This document shows positions 1-5,097 of a stretch of DNA of 5,097 nucleotides, in pieces (the first letter of the stretch is position 1; each line of letters starts with the position of its first letter). The notes below the pieces were generated by a model that was not told where the DNA came from, did no database searches, and saw only the letters and a list, made by a program, of their open reading frames with translations. The position numbers and the translations under genes are program-made. The stretch comes from Hyphomicrobiales bacterium (GTDB taxonomy: Bacteria > Pseudomonadota > Alphaproteobacteria > Rhizobiales > Devosiaceae). The stretch covers positions 1 to 5,097 of the forward strand of contig WFOP01000013.1 of NCBI GenBank assembly GCA_015487985.1, written 5' to 3'.

Positions 1-265
1 ACCTTGTTCAGGCAGCGACAGATCCAAACCTGTTGGTCAGTAACAATTTTTGGCCGGCGCGTTCAAATCGGATTTGTTGATTTTGTTCCCGCACTTCCCC
101 GGTTATACTCCCGCAACATTGCCGGGATATGTTTGATTTTGAACAGCAGCAAACTTTCAGTTTTATGCCATTTTAAGATTCAATAATGACACTTTTACAA
201 GCTGTTCACCGGCGGCCCGATTTGGCTTTGATACAAGGTTTTACACAGGGCGTATCAATTTGAGA

Positions 266-282
266 CATTTTGATGCAAAATG
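266..282. promoter_or_regulatory. Palindrome, possible operator upstream of the beta-barrel gene
   Basis: CATTTTG and CAAAATG form a perfect 7+7 bp inverted repeat around a 3-nt centre (ATG). It lies about 110 bp before the beta-barrel protein start and about 80 bp before the TATAAT box. The compact symmetric shape suits a dimeric transcription factor site better than a terminator, since there is no GC-rich stem or T-run. The factor is unknown, and a chance palindrome in AT-rich DNA is possible. Confidence 0.3.
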
Positions 283-335
283 GCCGCATTCTTTAGTTAT
301 CGCTTACTAAGCTCGTTTGTTTTTTGCGCATTCGC

Positions 336-367
336 TTGTGTTTGGGCAACGTTGGGCGCTTTATAAT
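336..367 (+). promoter_or_regulatory. Candidate sigma70-type promoter for the beta-barrel gene
   Basis: A perfect consensus -10 hexamer TATAAT sits at 362-367. It would place the transcript start near 374 and give a leader of about 20 nt. No good -35 is seen at the standard distance: TTGTGT at 336-341 is 20 bp upstream, and weaker TTTGGG/TTGGGC matches lie at 14-15 bp. The -10 is convincing by itself, the -35 assignment is not. Confidence 0.45.
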
Positions 368-393
368 AACAACATTTTTCAAGGAGCAAAAAT

Positions 394-951
394 ATGAAAA
401 ATCTTCGTTCGCTGATGCTTGGCGTGGCGACAAGCGTCGCATTGATATCGGGTATTTCAGGCACAACCGCCGCTGAACTCAATGCACCCTATGTCGCTCC
501 GAATATTTATTCCGCCGGGTATGGTTTTGAAGGCTTTTACGCCGGCATTATTTTGGGTGGCCTGGTCGACAGCACATCAAGCTATCTGACAGCCCCCGAT
601 ATCAGCGCATTAAATGCCGGCCTGGCAGTGGGTGTGAATTTTTACATCACAGACAGTGTTGTGGGTGGTGTTGAAGTGCAGGCAAGCGGAAATTTTGGCG
701 CAACAGCCACCGTACTTGACGCGCTGGCTTTGGGGCGGGTCGGGTTCGCGCCAACCGATGACTTTATGGTCTATGGTGCCGCAGGTGCCGGTGTGGCCGG
801 GGGGACCAACGTTTACGCCTTTGGCGGTGGTGTTGAAGTCTCTGTTATGGATAACATTGGTGTTCGTGGCGAAGTTCTGGGCCTTGGAACATGGGGCGCA
901 ACGCCAAATGCAGCAAAGGCTACCGTTGGTCTGATTTGGCATATGCAATAA
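394..951 (+). CDS. Small outer-membrane beta-barrel (porin-family-like) protein
   Basis: This 185-residue secreted protein is probably an outer-membrane barrel. Residues 1-27 form a Sec signal peptide: Lys2/Arg5, a hydrophobic core (about 7-22), and a likely cleavage after Ala27 (TAA|EL). The mature part of about 158 residues is very rich in Gly, Ala and Val. It shows alternating strand-like segments near 46-58, 73-85, 87-99, 105-118, 124-137, 138-151, 154-168 and 174-183, which fits an eight-stranded barrel. FEGFYAGI at 45-52 recalls the 'GFYxG' first strand of the alphaproteobacterial Omp25/RopB-like group. The ATG is preceded by AAGGAG (381-386) at 7 nt, which fixes the start. The C-terminus is IWHMQ rather than the usual terminal aromatic residue. 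The gene is monocistronic, ending at a strong terminator. Function beyond envelope structure is unknown, and family assignment rests on pattern only. Confidence 0.75.
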   Translation: MKNLRSLMLGVATSVALISGISGTTAAELNAPYVAPNIYSAGYGFEGFYAGIILGGLVDSTSSYLTAPDISALNAGLAVGVNFYITDSVVGGVEVQASGNFGATATVLDALALGRVGFAPTDDFMVYGAAGAGVAGGTNVYAFGGGVEVSVMDNIGVRGEVLGLGTWGATPNAAKATVGLIWHMQ

Positions 952-971
952 AATCGCAGTGCAATAAAATC
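945..971 (+). repeat. 11-bp direct repeat at the stop codon of the beta-barrel gene
   Basis: GCAATAAAATC occurs at 945-955 and again at 961-971, a 16-bp period. The first copy includes the last Gln codon and the TAA stop of the upstream gene. The second lies just past it, before the terminator. This looks like a small partial tandem duplication or slippage event. Confidence 0.6.
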
Positions 972-991
972 ACCAGAAAACAACAGTTTGG

Positions 992-1020
992 AAAAGGCTC
1001 CGCTTGCGGGGCCTTTTTTT
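992..1020 (+). terminator. Intrinsic terminator after the beta-barrel gene
   Basis: An 11-bp stem (992-1002 with 1007-1017, one G-T wobble at 999/1010) with a CTTG loop runs straight into a seven-T tract at 1014-1020. It starts about 40 nt after the stop codon and separates the upstream gene from the nuo operon. The reverse strand has only a short TTTT, so it should act mainly in the forward direction. Confidence 0.93.
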
Positions 1021-1078
1021 GGTTTGACCTGAATCAACTCGACCGGAAAATTTGTCAATTTGAACAAGACAATTGCCA

Positions 1079-1111
1079 TTAACTCTTGCAACGCTGTTAG
1101 GCGTGAGTTAA
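1079..1111. promoter_or_regulatory. Inverted repeat in the nuo upstream region
   Basis: TTAACTC (1079-1085) and GAGTTAA (1105-1111) are perfect 7-bp inverted arms 19 nt apart. Inside, ACGC (1091-1094) and GCGT (1101-1104) are also complementary. The whole could fold as a 7-bp stem, a one-sided 5-nt bulge, a 4-bp inner stem and a 6-nt loop. No T-run follows, so it is not an intrinsic terminator. It lies upstream of the best nuo promoter candidate, so it could be an operator, or a leader hairpin if a promoter further upstream is used. Confidence 0.35.
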
Positions 1112-1134
1112 GCGGGGAGCGGACAAAAATCTGT

Positions 1135-1163
1135 TTGACGGTCAAGCGAGTCGCGGTTTGAAT
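1135..1163 (+). promoter_or_regulatory. Candidate promoter of the nuo operon
   Basis: TTGACG (1135-1140, five of six consensus positions) and TTGAAT (1158-1163, four of six) are separated by 17 bp. This would start transcription near 1170 and give a leader of about 45 nt before nuoA. The -35 lies in the near-palindrome TTGACGGTCAA (1135-1145), arms TTGAC/GTCAA around one base, which could be a regulator site. TTGACC at 1024 and TTGTCA at 1052 were weaker because no fitting -10 follows. Confidence 0.45.
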
Positions 1164-1214
1164 TCTGCGCTGCTGAAGCCGGGTTTTCTTAAGTGGGGAG
1201 CACACAAAACAATC

Positions 1215-1580
1215 ATGAATGAACTGCTCTTGGAATACCTGCCAATAATCGTTTTTCTCGCACTGAGTGCCATTATCGGACTGGTGCTGCTCATTCTTCC
1301 ATTTGCTCTGGCGGTAAAAAGGCCGGACCCAGAAAAAGTATCCGCCTATGAGTGCGGCTTTGAAGCATTTGATGATGCGCGCATGAAGTTTGACGTGCGC
1401 TTTTATCTCGTTGCTATTCTTTTTATCATTTTTGATCTGGAAGTCGCATTTTTGTTCCCCTGGGCAGTGGCGTTTAATTCAGTGGGATGGTTTGGATTCT
1501 GGTCCATGATGATATTCCTTGGGGTGCTGACAATTGGCTTTATTTACGAATGGCGCAAGGGAGCTTTGGAATGGGATTAA
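1215..1580 (+). CDS. nuoA: NADH-quinone oxidoreductase subunit A
   Basis: Small membrane subunit of complex I (ND3 homologue), 121 residues, normal for the family. It sits where the membrane arm meets the quinone module. Three transmembrane helices are visible, at about 9-33, 62-83 and 95-113. The long loop between the first two contains the conserved SAYECGFE stretch with Cys47, equivalent to the ND3 loop cysteine that reports the active/deactive transition in mitochondria. Helix 2 carries the conserved FDLEVAF with Asp74 and Glu76. ATG 1215 is chosen because [10 protein letters not shown] is the usual N-terminus; an upstream in-frame TTG at 1158 would add 19 atypical residues. The only purine-rich Shine-Dalgarno candidate, GGGGAG at 1195-1200, is 14 nt from the start, longer than usual. 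This is the first gene of the operon, and its last 10 bp overlap nuoB. Confidence 0.97.
   Translation: MNELLLEYLPIIVFLALSAIIGLVLLILPFALAVKRPDPEKVSAYECGFEAFDDARMKFDVRFYLVAILFIIFDLEVAFLFPWAVAFNSVGWFGFWSMMIFLGVLTIGFIYEWRKGALEWD
1557..1563 (+). promoter_or_regulatory. Ribosome binding site of nuoB inside nuoA
   Basis: AAGGGAG lies 7 nt before ATG 1571, within the last codons of nuoA. It settles the nuoB start in favour of 1571 over the longer in-frame ATG at 1487 and implies translational coupling of the two subunits. Confidence 0.8.
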
Positions 1581-2152
1581 CGGACCGAAACGGCACCCTG
1601 ATTGCCCCCCGACCCAAGGGGATACTTGATCCTCAAACGGGTCTTCCCGTGGGGGCCGGTGACCCGATTTTCATGGAAATGAGTGACGAACTGGCGGACA
1701 AGGGGTTTCTGGTCACCAGTACTGATGAATTGATTAACTGGGCGCGCACAGGCTCTTTGATGTGGATGACATTTGGCCTTGCCTGTTGCGCCGTTGAAAT
1801 GATGCAGATGTCCATGCCCCGTTATGATGCGGAGCGTTTTGGATTTGCCCCCCGGGCTTCCCCCCGTCAGTCTGACGTTATGATTGTTGCAGGCACGCTG
1901 ACCAATAAAATGGCGCCGGCCCTGCGCAAGGTCTATGACCAGATGCCTGAACCGCGTTATGTGATTTCCATGGGCTCCTGTGCCAATGGCGGTGGCTATT
2001 ATCACTATTCCTATTCAGTGGTGCGCGGGTGTGATCGGATTGTTCCAGTGGATATTTATGTCCCGGGCTGCCCGCCAACTGCGGAAGCGCTTCTTTATGG
2101 TGTTTTACTACTGCAAAGCAAAATTCGCCGAACCGGTACCATTGAAAGATAG
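1571..2152 (+). CDS. nuoB: NADH-quinone oxidoreductase subunit B
   Basis: PSST/20-kDa subunit of complex I, 193 residues. It holds the last cluster of the electron chain, [4Fe-4S] N2, and lines the quinone pocket with NuoD. The N2 ligands are visible: the adjacent pair Cys72-Cys73 (LACCAVEMM), Cys137 (MGSCANGGG) and Cys167 ([11 protein letters not shown]). The 137-to-167 spacing of 30 matches the mitochondrial type, against 29 in E. coli and Thermus. The core from about residue 38 (SDELADKGF) to the end is strongly conserved. Residues 1-37 are a variable Gly/Pro-containing extension of the kind found in alphaproteobacteria. The start is supported by AAGGGAG 7 nt upstream; the longer reading from 1487 would use out-of-frame nuoA sequence. 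It overlaps nuoA by 10 bp and is followed 7 nt later by nuoC. Confidence 0.99.
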   Translation: MGLTDRNGTLIAPRPKGILDPQTGLPVGAGDPIFMEMSDELADKGFLVTSTDELINWARTGSLMWMTFGLACCAVEMMQMSMPRYDAERFGFAPRASPRQSDVMIVAGTLTNKMAPALRKVYDQMPEPRYVISMGSCANGGGYYHYSYSVVRGCDRIVPVDIYVPGCPPTAEALLYGVLLLQSKIRRTGTIER

Positions 2153-2159
2153 TTTTTAG

Positions 2160-2777
2160 ATGTCTGATATGAACGAAATGGAAGAGACGCTGGCTGAACT
2201 GGGCGCTTATATCGCTCAAAAAATGCCTGATGTTGGCGCTGACCAGGTAATCGCCTTTGGTGACCTGTCCATAACGGTCACCCGGGATAATTTATTGGCA
2301 CTGGTTCGTTTTCTGCACGATGATTCACGGCTTCGCTTCGTCTCTTTGATTGATATTTGTGGCGTTGACTATCCCGCCCGTCCTGAAAGATTTGAGGTGG
2401 TTTATCATTTGCTCAGCCCCATGCGGAATTTGCGTATTCGCCTGAAGGTTTGCACCGATGAAGCCACGCCGGTTCCCTCCTTGTGTGAAATTTTTCCAGG
2501 GGCAAACTGGTATGAGCGCGAGGCATACGACTTTTACGGGATTTTATTTTCCGCTCACCCCGACCTGCGCCGATTGCTGACGGATTATGGCTTTGATGGC
2601 TATCCATTGCGAAAGGATTTTCCAACATCGGGCTATGTGGAATTGCGCTATGACGAGGAACGCAAGCGGGTTGTATATGAGCCGGTAAAACTTGCTCAGG
2701 AGTTCCGTTCCTTCGACTATCTCTCTCCATGGGAGGGCGTAAATTATGTGCTCCCGGGCGATGAAAAAGCCGATTAG
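2160..2777 (+). CDS. nuoC: NADH-quinone oxidoreductase subunit C
   Basis: The 30-kDa subunit of the complex I peripheral arm, 205 residues, unfused to NuoD. It carries no redox centre and stabilises the NuoB/NuoD quinone module. The family signature is near residues 118-138 ([10 protein letters not shown], then HPDLRR), followed by [16 protein letters not shown] (140-155). The conserved C-terminal part has [19 protein letters not shown] (173-191) and VLPGDEK at the end. A small deviation is Ala132 where FSGHPDLRR is common. The start is the least certain in the operon: ATG 2160, 2169 and 2178 are in frame, and none has a clear Shine-Dalgarno sequence. 2160 is taken because it lies 7 nt after nuoB, as expected for reinitiation by ribosomes finishing that gene. 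The stop codon overlaps the AGGGG ribosome site of the next gene. Confidence 0.97.
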   Translation: MSDMNEMEETLAELGAYIAQKMPDVGADQVIAFGDLSITVTRDNLLALVRFLHDDSRLRFVSLIDICGVDYPARPERFEVVYHLLSPMRNLRIRLKVCTDEATPVPSLCEIFPGANWYEREAYDFYGILFSAHPDLRRLLTDYGFDGYPLRKDFPTSGYVELRYDEERKRVVYEPVKLAQEFRSFDYLSPWEGVNYVLPGDEKAD

Positions 2778-2785
2778 GGGATTAA

Positions 2786-3235
2786 ATGGGACAGACAGAA
2801 AAACTTGATGGCGGATGTTTGTGTGGAGCGGTGCGTTTTAGTGCGACGCCCGACAACAGGCATTTTGGTGCCTGCCATTGTGACATGTGCAGGCGTTGGA
2901 CCGCCGGATCCTTTTATGCAACCGCCTGCGGAAGTACCGTTGAAATTCATGGTGAATCCAGCATCGGCATCTACGCTTCCTCCGATTGGGCCGAACGGCA
3001 TTTCTGTAAACAGTGCGGCACGTCTTTGTGGTACAAATTAAAGAGTACGGGTGAGCATTACGTATCCATCGAAGCCTTTGATGACAGCGAGGGATTTGAA
3101 CTTGTCAGGCAGATTTATATTGATGAAAAACCGACCTATTATGCCCTTTTCAATGAAACACAAAACATGACCGCCGCCCAGGCCGAAGCCGCATTTGCCC
3201 CCTCAAACAGAGGAAACAAAAATGTCGGAAGCTGA
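2786..3235 (+). CDS. GFA-family (Gfa/CENP-V type) zinc protein within the nuo operon
   Basis: A 149-residue protein of the GFA fold, whose founding member was described in Paracoccus as glutathione-dependent formaldehyde-activating enzyme. Most members have no proven substrate, so reaction and partner here are unknown. The zinc-type cysteines are complete: Cys11 and Cys13 ([10 protein letters not shown]) with Cys74 and Cys77 ([10 protein letters not shown]) fit the structural zinc site, and Cys30, Cys32 and Cys35 (CHCDMCRRW) fit the second, catalytic-type site. An extra Cys48 is present. There is no signal peptide or membrane segment, so it is cytosolic. AGGGG (2776-2780) precedes the ATG at 5 nt. 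The gene lies 8 bp after nuoC and overlaps nuoD by 14 bp, so it is co-transcribed and probably co-translated with complex I. It is not a standard complex I subunit. A role in thiol/aldehyde handling or complex maintenance would be guesswork. Confidence 0.92.
   Translation: MGQTEKLDGGCLCGAVRFSATPDNRHFGACHCDMCRRWTAGSFYATACGSTVEIHGESSIGIYASSDWAERHFCKQCGTSLWYKLKSTGEHYVSIEAFDDSEGFELVRQIYIDEKPTYYALFNETQNMTAAQAEAAFAPSNRGNKNVGS
3209..3214 (+). promoter_or_regulatory. Ribosome binding site of nuoD inside the GFA gene
   Basis: AGAGGA lies 7 nt before ATG 3222 and inside the last codons of the GFA-family gene. It fixes the nuoD start at 3222 rather than the in-frame TTG at 3195. Confidence 0.8.
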
Positions 3236-4412
3236 AATCCGCAATTTTACCGTAAACTTTGGTCCCCAGCACCCCGCAGCCCATGGTGTGTTGCGTTTGC
3301 TGCTGGAACTGGATGGCGAACTCGTGGAGCGTTGCGACCCCCATGTGGGTTTGCTGCATCGCGGCACGGAAAAACTTATCGAAACCAAAACATACACGCA
3401 GGCAATTCCCTACTTTGATCGCCTTGATTATGTGGCCCCGATGAATCAGGAACATGCTTTTGCCCTGGCGGTCGAAAAAATGCTCGATATTGAAGTGCCG
3501 CGCCGGGGCCAGTTGATTCGTGTGCTTTATTCCGAGATCGGGCGACTGCTCTCGCACCTGCTCAATATCACCACTCAGGCCCTTGATGTGGGGGCGTTGA
3601 CGCCGCCGGTCTGGGGCTTTGAAGAGCGTGAAAAACTGATGGTGTTCTATGAACGCGCCTCGGGTTCGCGCATGCACGCCGCCTATATTCGCCCCGGTGG
3701 TGTGCATCAGGATTTGCCCCAGGACCTGATCGACGACATTGAAGCCTTTTGTGACCCGTTCTTAAAATTCTGCGATGATCTGGAAGGCCTGTTGACCGAC
3801 AACCGCATTTTCAAACAGCGCAATGTTGATATTGGGGTTGTGGAGCTTGATGACGCCTGGAAATGGGGTTTTTCCGGGGTCATGGTGCGCGGGTCCGGTG
3901 CCGCATGGGATTTGCGCAAGAGCCAGCCCTGCGAATGCTATGAGGAAATGGAATTTGACATTCCCATCGGCAAGAATGGCGACTGTTATGACCGCTATCT
4001 GATCCGCATGGAAGAAATGCGCCAGTCGATTTCCATTATGCGTCAGTGCATTGAGAAGTTGAACGCGCCCGAAGGCAAGGGACCTGTTTCTGCCCGGGAT
4101 GGCAAGGTTGTGCCACCAAAACGTCAGGAGATGAAACGCTCCATGGAGGGGCTTATTCAGCACTTCAAACTCTATACTGAAGGCTACAAAGTACCCAGGG
4201 GCGAAATTTATGCGGCTGTAGAAGCTCCAAAAGGGGAGTTTGGGGTTTATCTGGTTTCCGATGGCACCAACAAGCCCTATCGTTGTAAAATCAAGGCCCC
4301 CGGCTTTGCCCACCTTTCGGCAATGGATTTCCTTTGTCGTGGTCATCAGCTGGCTGATGTATCGGCAATTCTTGGGTCGTTGGATATCGTATTCGGGGAG
4401 GTGGATCGCTAA
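3222..4412 (+). CDS. nuoD: NADH-quinone oxidoreductase subunit D
   Basis: The 49-kDa subunit of complex I, 396 residues, full length for an unfused NuoD. It descends from the large subunit of [NiFe] hydrogenases but lacks the metal ligands, and forms the ubiquinone-reduction pocket with NuoB. The N-terminal [11 protein letters not shown] places the quinone-head residue at His21. Tyr70 ([12 protein letters not shown]) lies 49 residues later, the same separation as the Thermus His38/Tyr87 pair. Further conserved blocks are [12 protein letters not shown] (43-54), [19 protein letters not shown] (132-150), [18 protein letters not shown] (219-236), [10 protein letters not shown] (250-259), and the C-terminal [11 protein letters not shown] and [12 protein letters not shown]. 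The start is set by AGAGGA 7 nt upstream; a TTG at 3195 would add nine unlikely residues. It overlaps the GFA gene by 14 bp, and its TAA shares one base with the nuoE ATG. Confidence 0.99.
   Translation: MSEAEIRNFTVNFGPQHPAAHGVLRLLLELDGELVERCDPHVGLLHRGTEKLIETKTYTQAIPYFDRLDYVAPMNQEHAFALAVEKMLDIEVPRRGQLIRVLYSEIGRLLSHLLNITTQALDVGALTPPVWGFEEREKLMVFYERASGSRMHAAYIRPGGVHQDLPQDLIDDIEAFCDPFLKFCDDLEGLLTDNRIFKQRNVDIGVVELDDAWKWGFSGVMVRGSGAAWDLRKSQPCECYEEMEFDIPIGKNGDCYDRYLIRMEEMRQSISIMRQCIEKLNAPEGKGPVSARDGKVVPPKRQEMKRSMEGLIQHFKLYTEGYKVPRGEIYAAVEAPKGEFGVYLVSDGTNKPYRCKIKAPGFAHLSAMDFLCRGHQLADVSAILGSLDIVFGEVDR
4397..4403 (+). promoter_or_regulatory. Ribosome binding site of nuoE inside nuoD
   Basis: GGAGGTG, nearly perfect anti-Shine-Dalgarno complement, lies 8 nt before ATG 4412. 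Together with the TAATG stop/start junction this indicates tight coupling of nuoD and nuoE translation. Confidence 0.85.
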
Positions 4413-5097
4413 TGTCCGTCCGTCGTCTGGCAGAAGATGCCGTGCAACCAAAAACATTTGCATTTAATAAAGAAAATGCGGCCTGGGCCAAAAAACGCAT
4501 TGCATTATATCCCAAAGGACGGCAGCAATCTGCCGTTATTCCGCTTTTGATGCGGGCGCAGGATCAGGAGCAGTGGATTTCACGCGCCGCGATTGAAAAA
4601 ATTGGCAACATGCTGAAAATGCCCTATATTCGGGTGCTGGAAGTAGCGACTTTTTACACCCAGTTCCAGTTGCAGCCCGTGGGCACCAATGCCCACATTC
4701 AGGTGTGTGGCACGACCCCCTGCATGCTGCGCGGTGCAGAAGGTCTGCGCAAGGTCTGCCAGAATAAAATCAACGCTCAAGCCCACCAGACCAATGCCGA
4801 TGGCACCTTGAGCTGGGAAGAAGTGGAGTGCCTTGGCGCCTGTGTGAACGCCCCCATGGTCGCCATAGGTCACGACGTTTATGAGGATTTGACCGAAGAA
4901 CGGCTTGAAGAAATTATTGATGCCTTTGCAGCGGGGAAGGGGGACACTATCGAACCCGGCCCGCAAAACGGACGCGTGTTTTCCGCGCCGATTACGGGGC
5001 AGACAACCCTGCTGGATTTGCCTGAACGCAAAACGAATAAAGCCGCTGCGCCCAAAAAGCGGGCAACAAAAAAGCCTGCCGCTAAAAAAGCTGCGGA
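4412..5097 (+). CDS. nuoE: NADH-quinone oxidoreductase subunit E (3' end beyond the window)
   Basis: The 24-kDa thioredoxin-like subunit of the complex I NADH module. It binds the off-path [2Fe-2S] cluster N1a and pairs with NuoF, which should lie just downstream. There are 228 codons before the window edge and no stop, so the gene is partial at its 3' end. The cluster ligands are Cys99 and Cys104 (VCGTTPCMLRG) with Cys140 and Cys144 (ECLGACVNAPM), with spacings of 5, 36 and 4 as in E. coli NuoE. Before them stands the conserved EVATFYTQF (77-85). The conserved domain ends near residue 175. From about 207 the protein becomes a Lys/Ala/Pro-rich, probably disordered tail (KAAAPKKRATKKPAAKK) that is still open at the edge. 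I recall such extensions in alphaproteobacterial NuoE, but not in E. coli NuoE. The start follows GGAGGTG at 8 nt and overlaps the nuoD stop by one base. Confidence 0.97.
   Translation, partial: MSVRRLAEDAVQPKTFAFNKENAAWAKKRIALYPKGRQQSAVIPLLMRAQDQEQWISRAAIEKIGNMLKMPYIRVLEVATFYTQFQLQPVGTNAHIQVCGTTPCMLRGAEGLRKVCQNKINAQAHQTNADGTLSWEEVECLGACVNAPMVAIGHDVYEDLTEERLEEIIDAFAAGKGDTIEPGPQNGRVFSAPITGQTTLLDLPERKTNKAAAPKKRATKKPAAKKAA

Larger units (their letters stand above)
1..393. other. Intergenic region, no supportable gene
   Basis: I see no convincing gene here. Forward frame 1 is open from the window edge to a stop at 184-186, and frame 3 from the edge to TGA at 78-80, so either could be the tail of a gene entering from the left; neither translation resembles a family I recognise. 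No tRNA-like cloverleaf or T-tailed terminator hairpin is evident. The stretch looks more AT-rich than the genes downstream, as expected for a promoter region. It contains a palindrome at 266-282 and a -10-like box at 362-367, listed separately. Confidence 0.6.

Noticed and set aside
98..126. CCCGG/CCGGG inverted repeat as a terminator for an upstream gene
   Set aside because: The stem is only 5 bp with a 19-nt loop and has no T-run after it.
4..186. Short forward open frame with a TTG start at the left edge
   Set aside because: The translation is rich in Cys, Phe and Arg without recognisable motifs, has no ribosome site and lies in AT-rich DNA. It is at best the tail of an upstream gene, which cannot be told from this window.
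297..482. Reverse-strand ORF across the start of the beta-barrel gene
   Set aside because: It is antisense to a signal peptide with a good ribosome site, and its product shows no family features.
610..948. Reverse-strand ORF of about 112 codons inside the beta-barrel gene
   Set aside because: It is a shadow frame antisense to a coherent secreted protein; its Cys/His-rich product is typical of antisense reading.
1024..1057. TTGACC (1024) and TTGTCA (1052) as nuo -35 boxes
   Set aside because: No acceptable -10 hexamer lies 16-18 bp downstream of either; the pair at 1135/1158 fits better.
1158..1214. N-terminal extension of NuoA from a TTG start
   Set aside because: The extra 19 residues do not resemble NuoA N-termini, and the TTG overlaps the candidate -10 box. 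ATG 1215 gives the standard start.
1487..1570. N-terminal extension of NuoB from ATG 1487
   Set aside because: It would translate the nuoA coding region in another frame and has no ribosome site, while ATG 1571 has AAGGGAG at 7 nt.
1577..2005. Reverse-strand ORF of about 142 codons opposite nuoB
   Set aside because: It is antisense to highly conserved nuoB and has no homologous features.
3150..3707. Reverse-strand ORF of about 185 codons opposite the GFA/nuoD junction
   Set aside because: It runs across two well-supported genes, has no ribosome site that I can see and is explained as a shadow frame.
3762..4463. Long reverse-strand ORF of about 233 codons opposite nuoD
   Set aside because: Length alone is not evidence; the + strand frame encodes NuoD to its conserved C-terminus, and the antisense product is unrecognisable.
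1..5097. CRISPR array, insertion sequence, tRNA or other RNA gene
   Set aside because: I looked for regularly spaced repeats, transposase motifs with terminal repeats and cloverleaf arms, and found none.

Overview
The window carries the start of the operon for respiratory complex I (proton-pumping NADH:ubiquinone oxidoreductase) from what looks like an alphaproteobacterium. nuoC and nuoD are separate genes, unlike the fused nuoCD of enterobacteria. NuoB and NuoD read like the alphaproteobacterial/mitochondrial type, including the mitochondrial-like spacing of the NuoB cluster cysteines. NuoE has a C-terminal Lys/Ala/Pro-rich extension, which I recall from alphaproteobacterial homologues. Base composition looks moderate rather than strongly GC-rich. 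I do not assign an order or genus.

Layout, all genes on the + strand: (1) 1-393 is non-coding or at most holds the tail of an upstream gene; it contains a 7+7 bp palindrome and a consensus-like -10 box. (2) 394-951 encodes a small secreted, glycine-rich outer-membrane beta-barrel protein, followed by a short direct repeat and a strong intrinsic terminator (992-1020). (3) 1021-1214 is the nuo promoter/leader region, with two inverted repeats and a plausible sigma70-type promoter. (4) From 1215 to the window end runs a tightly packed operon: nuoA, nuoB, nuoC, a GFA-family zinc protein gene, nuoD and nuoE. nuoE is open at the right edge. Junctions are 10 bp overlap, 7 bp gap, 8 bp gap, 14 bp overlap and 1 bp overlap.

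NuoB, NuoC, NuoD and NuoE belong to the peripheral arm and NuoA to the membrane arm. NuoE carries the [2Fe-2S] cluster N1a next to the (unseen) FMN subunit NuoF. NuoB carries the terminal [4Fe-4S] cluster N2, and NuoB with NuoD forms the ubiquinone pocket. NuoC braces this Q module, and NuoA helps join the arms. All ligand or active-site residues I could check are present.

The one non-standard element is the GFA-family gene between nuoC and nuoD. It has an intact set of seven zinc-type cysteines, its own Shine-Dalgarno sequence, and an end that overlaps the nuoD start, so it is built into the operon rather than loosely inserted. I see no CRISPR array, RNA gene or mobile element. The window is mostly ordinary core metabolism; the embedded GFA gene, the NuoE tail and the leader inverted repeats are the points worth a second look.
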